From: Pedobacter ginsengisoli
GTDB lineage: Bacteria; Bacteroidota; Bacteroidia; Sphingobacteriales; Sphingobacteriaceae
Length of the DNA stretch: 64,000 nt
Assembly: GCF_030244015.1 (NCBI RefSeq)
Contig: NZ_JASSYX010000003.1
Location: forward strand, 434,001-498,000
Direction of reading: 5' to 3'
Both the position numbers and the translations under genes were made by a program. Positions 36,919 through 46,458 of the stretch are shown piece after piece; position 1 is the stretch's first letter, and each line of letters begins with the position of its first letter. The notes beneath the pieces were generated by a model, which did no database searches, was not told the DNA's origin, and saw only the letters and a program-made list of their open reading frames with translations.

Positions 36919-37536
36919 ATGTACCTAATAAAATCCCCGCTTCTGTTAAAATGGTATTACCCATCGCTTACCTGGCATAAAAACAGGAATGACAAAGTCA
37001 TTTATTTAACCTTTGACGATGGACCCATACCCGATGTTACAGCTTTTGCATTAAAAACTTTAAAAGCCTTTAATGCAAAAGCTACTTTTTTCTGTATTGG
37101 AGATAACATTAATAAACATCCCGAAATTTTTGAAAACATAAAGAACGAAGGCCACAGCATCGGCAACCATACTTTCAATCATCTGAAAGGCTGGTCAACA
37201 CCGGATGAAATATACCTAAAAAACTTTCAAAAGTGCCAGGAATTAACAAAAACGCATTTATTCCGCCCGCCTTACGGCAGGATTAAAAAGTCTCAGATCA
37301 CGAAGCTCCTCACTGTACACCCCGACATGCAGATCGTCATGTGGGATGTTTTAAGCGGAGATTTTGACATCAGCCTTGATCCGCAAAAATGCTTTAAAAA
37401 TGTGGTAAAACATACCGGAAATGGGTCCATCGTCGTCTTTCATGACAGTATAAAGGCCTATGACCGTCTTAGATATGCATTACCCAGGGTACTACAGCAT
37501 TTTACACAACAGGGCTATCATTTTGAGTCTCTTTAG
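36919..37536 (+). CDS. Polysaccharide deacetylase family protein
   Basis: NodB-type deacetylases remove acetyl groups from chitin-like or peptidoglycan sugars. From the ATG at 36919, TFDDGP is at residues 31-36 (catalytic base and metal ligand), HTFNH at 84-88 holds metal His residues, and RPPYGR is near 117. VVFHDS near the end is the last motif. There is no signal peptide, only a short hydrophobic start, so it is cytoplasmic or weakly membrane-bound; a role in cell-wall or exopolysaccharide trimming is inferred. 205 residues. Confidence 0.92.
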   Translation: MYLIKSPLLLKWYYPSLTWHKNRNDKVIYLTFDDGPIPDVTAFALKTLKAFNAKATFFCIGDNINKHPEIFENIKNEGHSIGNHTFNHLKGWSTPDEIYLKNFQKCQELTKTHLFRPPYGRIKKSQITKLLTVHPDMQIVMWDVLSGDFDISLDPQKCFKNVVKHTGNGSIVVFHDSIKAYDRLRYALPRVLQHFTQQGYHFESL

Positions 37537-37624
37537 TCTTTCCTTATATCTAACCACAGGCCAAAAACTAAAAATCATAAAACAAACTCTGTTTCAGACC
37601 GTTACAACAGACAGACTAAAACCA

Positions 37625-37664
37625 GGCGTTCATTTTCGTACAGCGGCGTCCAGTTATGAACGCC
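37625..37664. repeat. Inverted repeat downstream of the deacetylase gene
   Basis: GGCGTTCAT (37625-37633) and ATGAACGCC (37656-37664) are perfect inverted 9-mers with a 22-base spacer. No T run follows. It lies in the gap before aconitase (37537-37815), in which no gene is seen; a second weak palindrome (GGATAACCCGG to CCCGGTTAT) follows at about 37670-37700. Confidence 0.4.
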
Positions 37665-37815
37665 ATTTCGGATAACCCGGTCTGACAGCCCGGTTATCAG
37701 GTAATTTAGAATAGGTATAAATAATATAATGATCTTCAGATGATGGCTCAGGCCTGTTTTTTTTTGTAAATTCGCTACAAATTATAAAATACTTACCCCT
37801 TTAACCTTTTTATCA

Positions 37816-40092
37816 ATGGCTTTTGATATAGAAATGATCAAAAAGGTGTATGCAAACTTCGGCCCCAGAGTAGAGGCGGCACGTAAATTAGTAGGCAGAC
37901 CCTTGACACTTTCAGAAAAAATACTTTACGCTCATCTTTGGGATGGCCAAGCAAGCACCGCTTATGTAAGAGGTACTGATTACGTAGATTTTGCTCCTGA
38001 CCGTGTGGCCATGCAAGACGCCACTGCACAAATGGCCTTGTTACAATTCATGCAGGCCGGCAGGCCAAAGGTTGCCGTACCTTCCACTGTTCACTGTGAT
38101 CACCTGATCACCGCAAAGAACGGCGCTGAAATAGATTTGCCTGCGGCAAATACAGAAAGTAAGGAAGTTTTCGATTTTTTAGCTTCAGTTTCAAATAAAT
38201 ATGGCATCGGTTTTTGGAAGCCGGGTGCAGGGATCATTCACCAGGTAGTACTTGAAAATTATGCTTTCCCGGGTGGAATGATGATTGGTACTGATTCACA
38301 CACAGTAAACGCTGGTGGTTTGGGTATGGTTGCTATCGGTGTTGGTGGTGCTGATGCCTGTGATGTAATGGCAGGATTGCCCTGGGAGCTTAAATTCCCC
38401 AAGCTGATCGGGATCAAACTAACGGGAAAATTAAACGGCTGGACTTCTCCTAAGGATGTGATCCTTAAAGTGGCCGGGATCTTAACCGTAAAAGGTGGTA
38501 CCGGTGCCATTGTTGAATATTTTGGCGAGGGTGCAAAGAACCTGAGCTGCACCGGGAAAGGAACCATTTGCAACATGGGTGCCGAAATCGGCGCTACTAC
38601 TTCTACTTTCGGCTATGACGAGAGCATGGAGCGCTACTTACGTGCTACCAACAGGGCTGATATCGCTGATGCCGCCAATGCAGTAAAAGAACACTTAACA
38701 GGCGATGCAGAAGTTTATGCTGAGCCGGAAAAATATTTTGACCAGCTGATCGAAATTGATCTTTCAGAACTTGAGCCTTACCTGAATGGTCCTTTCACAC
38801 CGGATCTGGCTACACCTATTTCTAAAATGAAAGAAGTAGCAGTTGCCAACGGATGGCCGTTAAAAGTAGAATGGGGCTTGATTGGTTCTTGTACCAACTC
38901 ATCCTATGAAGATTTGTCAAGAGCAGCATCTATTGCTAAACAGGCTATTGACAAAGGCCTGACGACAAAGGCTGACTTCGGGATCAACCCTGGATCAGAG
39001 CAGGTGCGCTACACCGCAAACCGTGATGGTCTGCTGGGAACTTTTGAAGAGCTGAACGCCACCATCTTTACCAACGCCTGCGGGCCATGTATTGGCATGT
39101 GGGACAGGGTCGGCGCAGAAAAACAAGAAAAAAATACCATTGTGCATTCGTTTAACAGGAATTTTGCTAAGCGTGCCGATGGCAATCCAAATACCTTCGC
39201 CTTTGTAACTTCTCCGGAAATCGTAGCAGCAATTGCCATCGCAGGTGATCTGAGCTTTAACCCTTTAACTGACACTTTAACCAACAATAAAGGTGAACAG
39301 GTGAAGTTAGATCCGCCAAAAGGCGATGAACTGCCGGCAAATGGCTATGCTGTAGAAGATGCCGGTTACCAGCAGCCTGCGGCTGACGGAAGCGGTGTAA
39401 ACGTACTGGTTTCCCCTACTTCACACAGGCTGCAATTGCTTGATCCGTTCACACCATGGGAAGGCACTGACCTTAAAGGCCTGAAACTCCTGATCAAAGC
39501 AAAAGGAAAATGTACCACTGACCATATTTCAATGGCCGGGCCATGGCTGAAATTCCGCGGGCATCTGGACAACATTTCAAACAACATGCTGATTGGTGCG
39601 GTTAACTACTTTAACGAGAAAACTGATGATGTAAAAAACACCCTTACCGGCGAATACGGTCCTGTACCAGCTACTCAGCGTGCCTATAAAGCAGCAGGTC
39701 TGGGTTCGATCGTAGTTGGTGATGAAAACTACGGAGAAGGTTCAAGCCGTGAACATGCCGCTATGGAACCACGTCACCTTGGCGTACGTGCCGTTCTGGT
39801 TAAATCTTTTGCCCGTATCCACGAGACCAACCTCAAAAAGCAAGGTATGCTTGGCCTTACCTTTGCCAACAAGGATGATTATGATAAGATTCTGGAAGAC
39901 GATGTGATTGACATCCTTGGTTTAACCACATTTACACCGAATGTTCCGTTAACACTGGTATTAAACCATGCTGATGGCACTAAAGAAGAAATCCTGGTAA
40001 ACCACAGCTACAATGAGCAACAGATCGAATGGTTCAAAGCAGGTGGTGCGTTAAATATCATCCGCCGGGAAGCTGCGGCTAAAAACGCTTAA
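37816..40092 (+). CDS. acn: Aconitate hydratase
   Basis: Aconitase interconverts citrate and isocitrate in the citric acid cycle. It is of the mitochondrial-like form. The three cluster cysteines are Cys359 ([11 protein letters not shown]) and Cys422/Cys425 ([13 protein letters not shown]). The segment HCDHLI near 93-98 and [15 protein letters not shown] are active-site parts, and [17 protein letters not shown] lies in the swivel domain. 758 residues, the normal length for this group. It is a single-gene unit closed by a strong terminator. Confidence 0.97.
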   Translation: MAFDIEMIKKVYANFGPRVEAARKLVGRPLTLSEKILYAHLWDGQASTAYVRGTDYVDFAPDRVAMQDATAQMALLQFMQAGRPKVAVPSTVHCDHLITAKNGAEIDLPAANTESKEVFDFLASVSNKYGIGFWKPGAGIIHQVVLENYAFPGGMMIGTDSHTVNAGGLGMVAIGVGGADACDVMAGLPWELKFPKLIGIKLTGKLNGWTSPKDVILKVAGILTVKGGTGAIVEYFGEGAKNLSCTGKGTICNMGAEIGATTSTFGYDESMERYLRATNRADIADAANAVKEHLTGDAEVYAEPEKYFDQLIEIDLSELEPYLNGPFTPDLATPISKMKEVAVANGWPLKVEWGLIGSCTNSSYEDLSRAASIAKQAIDKGLTTKADFGINPGSEQVRYTANRDGLLGTFEELNATIFTNACGPCIGMWDRVGAEKQEKNTIVHSFNRNFAKRADGNPNTFAFVTSPEIVAAIAIAGDLSFNPLTDTLTNNKGEQVKLDPPKGDELPANGYAVEDAGYQQPAADGSGVNVLVSPTSHRLQLLDPFTPWEGTDLKGLKLLIKAKGKCTTDHISMAGPWLKFRGHLDNISNNMLIGAVNYFNEKTDDVKNTLTGEYGPVPATQRAYKAAGLGSIVVGDENYGEGSSREHAAMEPRHLGVRAVLVKSFARIHETNLKKQGMLGLTFANKDDYDKILEDDVIDILGLTTFTPNVPLTLVLNHADGTKEEILVNHSYNEQQIEWFKAGGALNIIRREAAAKNA

Positions 40093-40108
40093 TTTTATAA
40101 GACATAGT

Positions 40109-40141
40109 AAAAAAAGCATGGTCAAATGACCATGCTTTTTT
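40109..40141 (+). terminator. Terminator after aconitase
   Basis: AAAAAGCATGGTCA and TGACCATGCTTTTT form a perfect stem with a small loop and end in a T run, 17 bases after the stop codon. Confidence 0.92.
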
Positions 40142-40219
40142 ATTGTAGTATAACGAGACAAATGAAATACAGATCGCTTACTCTGAAATTACACATCATG
40201 TCCGTGTTTTTGCGCAAAT

Positions 40220-40263
40220 ACATGGACTTGACTTGGAGGTGACATGGACTAGACATGGACTTT
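40220..40263. repeat. Four 11-bp tandem units (ACATGGACTnn)
   Basis: Four contiguous 11-mers: ACATGGACTTG (40220), ACTTGGAGGTG (40231, degenerate), ACATGGACTAG (40242) and ACATGGACTTT (40253). They stand in the 198-base gap between the aconitase terminator and the end of the GH1 gene, where no gene is seen. The period equals one helical turn, so a cooperative binding site is possible; replication slippage is the simple alternative. Confidence 0.65.
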
Positions 40264-40339
40264 AGTTTCGTAATCCCTCAAGAATGCTATAGCTTATTAG
40301 ATTGTTCCGCTGATTTATTTCGGGTTCTTACACTAAAGA

Positions 40340-41677
40340 TTAACTTTTTAAAAACTCCTGAAACCAATATCCTGAGTCTTTTATCGTCCGCTGCTGCGTT
40401 TTAAAATCATTATAGACGAGGCCAAACCTGGCATTAAAACCTTCGGCCCACTCAAAATTATCCATGAGTGTCCAGGCCATGTAGCCGGTGACATTTATTC
40501 CCTCCTGTTTAATTTTTAACAGCGCGCCAAGATAAAGCCGGAAATATTCAATGCGTTCGGTGTCCTGTACGCAGTTCCCGGTAAGTTTATCATGACAGGC
40601 CGCGCCGTTTTCCGTGATCATAATATTTTTGATGTTCGGATAAGCCGCGAACTGTTTGATAATGTTATAAAAGCTATCAGCATTGATCTCCCAGCCCATG
40701 GCTGTATGGGGTTTCTTCCTGCTTTTTGCTTTTACTTCCCAAGCCTGAAGGATTGGCACAAATGGATTGTATTTAACCGTTATCGGGAAATAATTTTGAA
40801 GGCCGATAAAATCGAAATCAAAGCTAAGCCGCCCGGTGTGCCGCCAGGTAGAATGCTGGATGGTAAACTTCTCCATCACATCCCAATCGGTCTCCGGATA
40901 GCCCATACCCAGGGCCGGCTCGATAAAGAGCCGGTTCATCAGGCAATCAAATCTGCTGGCAGCCATTACGTCCGCTTCGCTTTGTGTGTATGGAACTACT
41001 TCAGAACAGGAGAAACTAGTCCCGATATTGGCTCCGGGAACTTCTGACCGGAGAATCCTTCCTCCGTCTGCCTGGGCAATAGCGGCGTGGTGAACTGCAG
41101 AAAAGAAACTGGTAAGCCCGGTTTGCCCGGGGGCATGTATACCCAGCATATAACCGAGTGAAGTAAAGCCAAAGGGCTCATTTAACACGATCCAGTTTTT
41201 AACCTTATCGCCGTATGTTCTGGCACAAAGCGTTGTGAATTCATTGAAAGCATGATTGATGCTGAACGCGGTCCAGCCACCCTCCCGCTCCAGTGCTTCC
41301 GGCAGGTCCCAATGGTACAGGGTAACATAAGGGACAAGACCATTGGCCAGACATTCATCAATCACATCGTGATAAAACCGGATTCCTTCTTTATTTACAG
41401 GGCCTTTTCCAAAGGGCAATACCCTGGGCCAGGATATAGAAAAACGAAATATCTTAAAGCCAAGTGTTTTGACCAACCTGATGTCTGATTGGTACTGGTG
41501 ATAAAAGTCGCATGCTGTCGCGGGATGATGTCCTTTTTTAATTTTCCCCGAACGTTTAGAGAAAGTGTCCCAGATGGAAGGTCCTTTGCCATATGAATCA
41601 GCTGCACCCTCGATCTGCGTCGCAGCGACTGCTACACCCCACAAAAAATCAGGACCAAAATCGGAAGCTTTAATCAT
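40340..41677 (-). CDS. Glycoside hydrolase family 1 beta-glucosidase
   Basis: GH1 retaining enzymes split beta-glucosides, beta-galactosides or related glycosides. The N-terminal signature FLWGVAVAATQIEGA (residues 11-25) is present. The acid/base is Glu167 in NEP, the nucleophile Glu356 in ITENG. The end holds GYMAWTLMDNFEWAEGFNARFGLVY, typical of the family. No signal peptide, so it acts on imported sugars. 445 residues. No transporter for oligosaccharides is adjacent; the MutS-like gene lies 38 bases upstream on the same strand. Confidence 0.95.
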   Translation of the reverse strand: MIKASDFGPDFLWGVAVAATQIEGAADSYGKGPSIWDTFSKRSGKIKKGHHPATACDFYHQYQSDIRLVKTLGFKIFRFSISWPRVLPFGKGPVNKEGIRFYHDVIDECLANGLVPYVTLYHWDLPEALEREGGWTAFSINHAFNEFTTLCARTYGDKVKNWIVLNEPFGFTSLGYMLGIHAPGQTGLTSFFSAVHHAAIAQADGGRILRSEVPGANIGTSFSCSEVVPYTQSEADVMAASRFDCLMNRLFIEPALGMGYPETDWDVMEKFTIQHSTWRHTGRLSFDFDFIGLQNYFPITVKYNPFVPILQAWEVKAKSRKKPHTAMGWEINADSFYNIIKQFAAYPNIKNIMITENGAACHDKLTGNCVQDTERIEYFRLYLGALLKIKQEGINVTGYMAWTLMDNFEWAEGFNARFGLVYNDFKTQQRTIKDSGYWFQEFLKS

Positions 41678-41715
41678 ATCTATTTATATTCTCGCAGCAA
41701 TATGGGATTCCCGTA

Positions 41716-43530
41716 TTAACTTAATGTTAAGCCGATCTGTTTGAGCAGCAGAGCCGCATTGAAGGTTTTGCAGGGCCCGTGTTTCAGCTTATAATCAAAA
41801 CTCATCTCTCCTTCGGAGATCTGTATGTCAAAATGATAGTTCCTTATTTCCTTAGGATGATCTGCTTCCATTTCAGAAAGCTGAAGGTCATGCGTGGCAA
41901 ACAGTACGGGCGTTTTTTGTGCGATCAGTTTCTCGATAAATACCTTTGAACCGAGGTATTTATCCCTGCTGTTTGTCCCCCGCAGCATCTCATCAATAAG
42001 CACGAATGAAGCAGGATCACGAGCAGTGGCGTCCAAAATCATCTTTAGCCGATTCAATTCCGCTTTAAAGGTTGAGGTCTGGTCATTTAAAGAGTCCTTG
42101 ATCCGCATATAAGACAGCAGGCTGAATATAGATAACGACAAATCTTTTGCGCAGACAGGAGCCCCGGCAAATGCCAGAACCATATTGATTCCAACAGTTC
42201 TGAGAAACGTACTTTTTCCGGCCATATTAGATCCGGTAATAATATCGGCCGTGGGCAAATCCGTCAGCAAAAAATCATTTGCTACCCTGGTTTTCTCCGG
42301 GATCAGGGGATGTCCAAGCCCGCTTGCTTTCAAACTGAAATCATCATTTATTGTGGGGAACTTCCAGTCAGGATGATTATAGTTCAGGGTAGCAAAAGAA
42401 ATGAGTTCTTCGAATTTACTGATCCTGCTTAGTCCGGCGATGAGCTCATCAGCTGAGTTTCTATGCCATTTTGCAAGTCTTACTGAACATCTTAAATCCC
42501 ACACCAGAAATACATTTAAAACCGCTCCGACAACCATATTAAGCCTGGCATCAAAATCTCTCACAATATTAGAAAGCGCTTTAATCTGACTGCTTGCAGG
42601 TACGGCAGCGGAGGAGGTATTCAGGAAATTCCTGATATAAGCAGACTCCCAGTCAATACTTTCCTGCCACTTAATGGTTTCAGAAAAAGCGGTAAGCAAA
42701 TTCGCACTCCCTGAGAAACCATAGTAAATCTTGTTTATTCCGCCTATGTAATAAAAAATAACAGCTCCGTTAAAGAGGGCGCCCAATGCGAATGCTTTCC
42801 ACATTACCCCTCCCAAAACAATTGCCGCTATAAATAAGGTCATTATTAACAGCGGACCCGCTGTGATATAAAATCTAACGAACCAGCTGTCAGTGAACCC
42901 GAGCTGGACCGGCAGCTGATGCTCAAGTTTGTCTTTTAGTATGGCTAGCTGTGCTGGTTTATGGTCCTGGAGCTGGGCACGAAAATGAAATGTCTGATCT
43001 ATCCGGTTTGTCAGTTCGAGAACAGCGGCCTGCCTGTGTGATATGTGTGCTTTATCAGCAGCTTTAAGCAGATGAGATGCGAGCAGATCTAAACCTTCGG
43101 TGGTCTTACAACGGTTAACATAGGCAAACAATGACCCGGGACCGGTAATATCAAGATCTGACGAATATGGATGCGACTCATCGTTATAGGTCTCCCCGTC
43201 ACTATATTGATTGTTACGCGAAATGATATGGTCCACTTCATTTTGATACACCCAAAACAATTTTACTGCATAATCGAGTTGCTTTTGCAGTTTGGTTTGT
43301 CTTTTTACCAAAACAAGGAACAAAACAACCGGTAAAGTGATTAATACACCCATAAACCAGGAATAACCAAAGTTGATGATTAAGGCCACAATTAAGATTT
43401 CTCCTATAAAGGCTCCTAACCTGGACAATGAAATTTTATTGAGCAGACGTTTTAAATTATCTATAGTTAGCTGTTGAACCTGGATGTTTTTTTCGTAATC
43501 TGCAAGGATACTATCTTTTGTTTTTACCAT
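41716..43530 (-). CDS. Membrane-tethered MutS-like ATPase
   Basis: The C-terminal half is a MutS-family ATPase: Walker A GSNMAGKS at 433-440, Walker B SFVLIDEMLRGTNS and the TATHDL-like LFATHDLQLSE. The middle has a MutS core-like helical part. There is no mismatch-recognition domain and no Smr nuclease. Instead two hydrophobic pairs, about residues 38-76 and 222-266, look like membrane helices. Such proteins are conserved in Bacteroidota, with unknown role; classical mismatch repair is unlikely. 604 residues. Start codon at 43530. Confidence 0.82.
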   Translation of the reverse strand: MVKTKDSILADYEKNIQVQQLTIDNLKRLLNKISLSRLGAFIGEILIVALIINFGYSWFMGVLITLPVVLFLVLVKRQTKLQKQLDYAVKLFWVYQNEVDHIISRNNQYSDGETYNDESHPYSSDLDITGPGSLFAYVNRCKTTEGLDLLASHLLKAADKAHISHRQAAVLELTNRIDQTFHFRAQLQDHKPAQLAILKDKLEHQLPVQLGFTDSWFVRFYITAGPLLIMTLFIAAIVLGGVMWKAFALGALFNGAVIFYYIGGINKIYYGFSGSANLLTAFSETIKWQESIDWESAYIRNFLNTSSAAVPASSQIKALSNIVRDFDARLNMVVGAVLNVFLVWDLRCSVRLAKWHRNSADELIAGLSRISKFEELISFATLNYNHPDWKFPTINDDFSLKASGLGHPLIPEKTRVANDFLLTDLPTADIITGSNMAGKSTFLRTVGINMVLAFAGAPVCAKDLSLSIFSLLSYMRIKDSLNDQTSTFKAELNRLKMILDATARDPASFVLIDEMLRGTNSRDKYLGSKVFIEKLIAQKTPVLFATHDLQLSEMEADHPKEIRNYHFDIQISEGEMSFDYKLKHGPCKTFNAALLLKQIGLTLS

Positions 43531-43619
43531 TATATTTGTGACCCGCTTAACTGGTATGTTTTTATGACAATTGAAAATTAAGGTTGTTACGAGCGTGAGG
43601 GACTAAAGGTAATAAATAG

Positions 43620-44093
43620 ATGAAAATAACATTGCTCGTAGTAGGAAAAACTGAGGACAGATACCTGATCGAAGGCATTGATAAATACCTGAACAGGCTG
43701 AAGCATTATATCGGTTTTAATATGATTGTTATTCCGGATGTCAAAAACACCAAAAACTTAAGCGAGGCCCAGCAGAAAAGCCGCGAAGGGGAATTGATCC
43801 TGAAACATATTGGCAATGCTGACACAGTGATCCTGCTGGATGAGAAAGGCAAAAAATATACTTCTGTGCTGTTTGCAAATTATCTGAACAAACAAATGAT
43901 CGGAAGTGTTCAGCATGTGATATTTGTGATAGGCGGACCGTATGGATTTGATGAATCTGTGTATAAAAGGGCAAATGGCAGTATGTCTCTCTCGGACATG
44001 ACCTTTTCCCACCAAATGGTACGGTTGTTTTTTGTAGAGCAACTTTACAGGGCTTTTAGTATCTTAAAGGGAGAACCCTATCATCATGAGTAA
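43620..44093 (+). CDS. rlmH: 23S rRNA (pseudouridine1915-N3)-methyltransferase
   Basis: RlmH methylates pseudouridine 1915 in helix 69 of 23S rRNA, acting on whole 70S ribosomes. It is a SPOUT enzyme with the C-terminal knot: FVIGGPYGFDESVYKRA and SLSDMTFSHQMVRLFFVEQLYRAFSIL with the final EPYHHE. 157 residues is the standard length. It is divergent from the MutS-like gene with 89 bases between, and is followed by a small membrane-protein gene. Confidence 0.96.
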   Translation: MKITLLVVGKTEDRYLIEGIDKYLNRLKHYIGFNMIVIPDVKNTKNLSEAQQKSREGELILKHIGNADTVILLDEKGKKYTSVLFANYLNKQMIGSVQHVIFVIGGPYGFDESVYKRANGSMSLSDMTFSHQMVRLFFVEQLYRAFSILKGEPYHHE

Positions 44094-44131
44094 TTTATGG
44101 AATTCTGTTCCAGCCATCATCATTATATAAA

Positions 44132-44272
44132 GAAGGAGTCATTATGCAACTACCAAGTGATTTTAAAAGAAAATACCAGTTCAAAAGCGACAAGAAGAAA
44201 GACCGCCTGAGTTATATCATAGCCATTGTTATTTCGGCTATCGCCTTTATATTGTTGTGGTTTTTCCTTTAA
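44132..44272 (+). CDS. Small single-pass membrane protein
   Basis: A 42-residue ORF from the ATG at 44144 to the stop at 44270-44272. It begins MQLPSDFKRKYQFKSDKKKD, a strongly basic part, and ends with one membrane helix (YIIAIVISAIAFILLWFFL). GAAGGAG at 44132-44138 is a strong Shine-Dalgarno site, which is unusual in this window and supports translation. It lies 50 bases after rlmH. Function unknown. The given start includes the ribosome-binding site. Confidence 0.6.
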   Translation, partial: EGVIMQLPSDFKRKYQFKSDKKKDRLSYIIAIVISAIAFILLWFFL

Positions 44273-44320
44273 AAACTGTTATATTTCTGAAATAATAGTT
44301 TACATTAAGAAATTAATTAC

Positions 44321-45265
44321 ATGTCCATTTCATTGCCAGGCCGCAGGCAGGCACTAAAAACAATCGGTCTAACTGCCGGAGTTTCCTTATTGAAAGTCCC
44401 TGCGTCCAGCGCGGCTACAGAGAAAAAACCTCCGGTTTCCTTTAAATTCTCGTTGAATATGAGCACCATAAGGGGTCAAAAGCTTGGCTTTATCGAAGAA
44501 TTGCGAACTGCGGCAAAAGCGGGCTTCAGCTCGGTTGAGATCTGGATAGATACTTTTCAAGCTTACCTGCAGAATGGCGGGTCAACGGCAGAGGCCAGAA
44601 AGATCATTGATGACCTTGGAGTTACAGTGGAGAATGCTATTGGCTTTGCCAAATGGATCGCCGAAGATGAGCTCACCAGGAAAACTGCCCTTAAACAATT
44701 ACAGGAAGAAATGGATTTGCTGGCAAAAATAGGATGCAAACGTATAGCAGCCTCTCCAATGGGTGCTACCGCGTTGCCACTGATTGATCTGAATACCATT
44801 ACAGAACGCTATATCACCGTTTTGCAAATGGGCCGGCAAACCGGCATTAAGCCGCTTGTGGAAATGTGGGGAGGTTCGGAAAACCTGAAAAAAATTAGCC
44901 ATGTGCTGTATGTAGCAACAGAAAGCGGCCACAAAGAAGCCAGCGTGCTTTTAGATGCTTTTCACATTTTTAAGGGAGGGTCAGATCCGGAGAGCTTGTC
45001 TTTCGTAGGTGAGCATGCGATAGAAGTCTTTCATATCAACGATTATCCGGCGAATATCACTCCTGCTAAAATATCAGAGCCGGACAGGATCTATCCGGGA
45101 GACGGAATTGCGCCGCTCAGGCAAATGTTGAAAGTCCTGAAAAACCCAAATAAACCGGTAATATTATCCCTCGAAGTATTTAACGAAAGCTATTATGCCC
45201 AGGATGCCCTGCTGGTTGCTAAAACCGGCCTGGCCAAAATGAAGGCTATTGCTGCCGGAATATAG
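44321..45265 (+). CDS. Sugar phosphate isomerase/epimerase family protein, exported
   Basis: An AP-endonuclease-2-like TIM barrel (xylose isomerase-like). The N-terminus SLPGRRQALKTIGLTAGVSLLK looks like a Tat signal with a near-canonical RR motif, so export in a folded state with its metal is likely. The barrel includes FSLNMSTIRGQKLGFIEEL, AAKAGFSSVEIW and, later, EVFHINDYPAN with a metal His and the SLEVFNESYY segment. 314 residues. It is followed by the serine hydrolase gene after 21 bases, so they form an operon. Confidence 0.85.
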   Translation: MSISLPGRRQALKTIGLTAGVSLLKVPASSAATEKKPPVSFKFSLNMSTIRGQKLGFIEELRTAAKAGFSSVEIWIDTFQAYLQNGGSTAEARKIIDDLGVTVENAIGFAKWIAEDELTRKTALKQLQEEMDLLAKIGCKRIAASPMGATALPLIDLNTITERYITVLQMGRQTGIKPLVEMWGGSENLKKISHVLYVATESGHKEASVLLDAFHIFKGGSDPESLSFVGEHAIEVFHINDYPANITPAKISEPDRIYPGDGIAPLRQMLKVLKNPNKPVILSLEVFNESYYAQDALLVAKTGLAKMKAIAAGI

Positions 45266-45286
45266 ACACGCCCAATTATAAATGTT

Positions 45287-46432
45287 ATGCACAGAACAAT
45301 TTTCTTAAAATACCTTCTGGTACTTTTCTTAACATCCATCTCAGCCCGCAGTTTTGCACAATCGGCAGAGGCTGAAGCAAAAATTCAGGAAGCGATTAAA
45401 AAATACGAGGCTGTTGGCCTTTCAGTAGCTGTTGTAAAAAAAGGCAGGATCATCTATACGCATTCCTTTGGGCTGAAGGATATCGAAAGCAATACCCCAC
45501 TGAAAGAAAACAACTTATTTCGAATTGCTTCCATTTCAAAATCATTTTCGGCCACATCTGTAATGCAGCTTGCGGAAAAGGGAAAACTTTCATTAGCAGA
45601 TGACTTCAGCAAGCTTGTAGGTTTTAAAGTACGTAATCCTAAGTATCCCGAAACTGTGATCACCCTCAAAATGGTGATGTCGCATACTTCAAGCATAAAT
45701 GACAGCCAGGGATATTTTAACCTGGATGTGATCAACCCTGCTAAAAATCCGGATTGGGCAAAGTGCTACAACGGTTATGAGCCGGGTAAAGGATATCAAT
45801 ATTGCAACCTGAATTATAATATGACAGGAGCAGTCATCGAAAACCTTAGCGGGGAACGTTTTGACCAGTATGTAAAGCGCCACATTCTTGACCCTTTGAA
45901 ATTGTATGGTGGATACTGTGTGGATTCCCTGGATAATAGCTTATTTACGACACTTTATGAATACGATACTGTTTCTAAAAAGTTCACGGCGGCTCCCATG
46001 GCTTATGCGCCAAGAAGGGAAGAACTGAAAAATTATATGATGGGTTATAGTACACCAATACTGTCACCTACCGGTGGAATGAAGATTTCTGCTCCTGATC
46101 TGGCCAGGTACATGACCATGCATATGTACAGAGGCGAATACAACGGGGTTCGGATCCTGTCAAAAAAGAGCTCTGCTACTATGCAGGCTAAAATATCAGA
46201 TCAGGAAGGGTATGGGCTCGCCATACGTACGGTGGACAACTTAATACCCGGCAAAATAATGAAGGGGCATACAGGTTCTGCCTATGGGTTATACAGTACC
46301 ATGTTTTTTCAGCCGGATGAAAAATTCGGATTTGTGGTGATCACCAACGGATGCAGGGATACTTATAGCAATGGTTTTAACGACCTGCTGGCTACTACGG
46401 TCAACATTCTTTATGACAACTTTATTAAATAA
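45287..46432 (+). CDS. Serine hydrolase of the beta-lactamase/PBP family
   Basis: A class C beta-lactamase-like serine hydrolase exported by a signal peptide (LLVLFLTSISARSFAQ). The SxxK motif is Ser82-Ile-Ser-Lys85; the YxN motif is Tyr172-Cys-Asn174 in QYCNLNY, and the third motif is HTG at 328-330. Members act as peptidases, esterases or amidases; resistance to antibiotics cannot be claimed. 381 residues. It lies downstream of the isomerase-like gene. Its stop codon is part of the stem of the following terminator. Confidence 0.9.
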   Translation: MHRTIFLKYLLVLFLTSISARSFAQSAEAEAKIQEAIKKYEAVGLSVAVVKKGRIIYTHSFGLKDIESNTPLKENNLFRIASISKSFSATSVMQLAEKGKLSLADDFSKLVGFKVRNPKYPETVITLKMVMSHTSSINDSQGYFNLDVINPAKNPDWAKCYNGYEPGKGYQYCNLNYNMTGAVIENLSGERFDQYVKRHILDPLKLYGGYCVDSLDNSLFTTLYEYDTVSKKFTAAPMAYAPRREELKNYMMGYSTPILSPTGGMKISAPDLARYMTMHMYRGEYNGVRILSKKSSATMQAKISDQEGYGLAIRTVDNLIPGKIMKGHTGSAYGLYSTMFFQPDEKFGFVVITNGCRDTYSNGFNDLLATTVNILYDNFIK

Positions 46433-46458
46433 AAAAGGGGTCCTTAAACCCCTTTTTT
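46431..46458. terminator. Bidirectional terminator embedded in two gene ends
   Basis: AAAAAAGGGG (46431-46440) pairs with CCCCTTTTTT (46449-46458) over an 8-base loop. The stem contains the end of the plus-strand stop codon and codons for the last residues of the minus-strand DUF5606 gene (Lys-Lys-Gly); the loop covers its stop codon. So both genes end within the hairpin. Confidence 0.85.

Noticed and set aside
45287..46432. Serine hydrolase as an antibiotic-resistance beta-lactamase
   Set aside because: Only the general SxxK, YxN and HTG motifs are present; these are shared by many peptidases and esterases, so resistance cannot be claimed.
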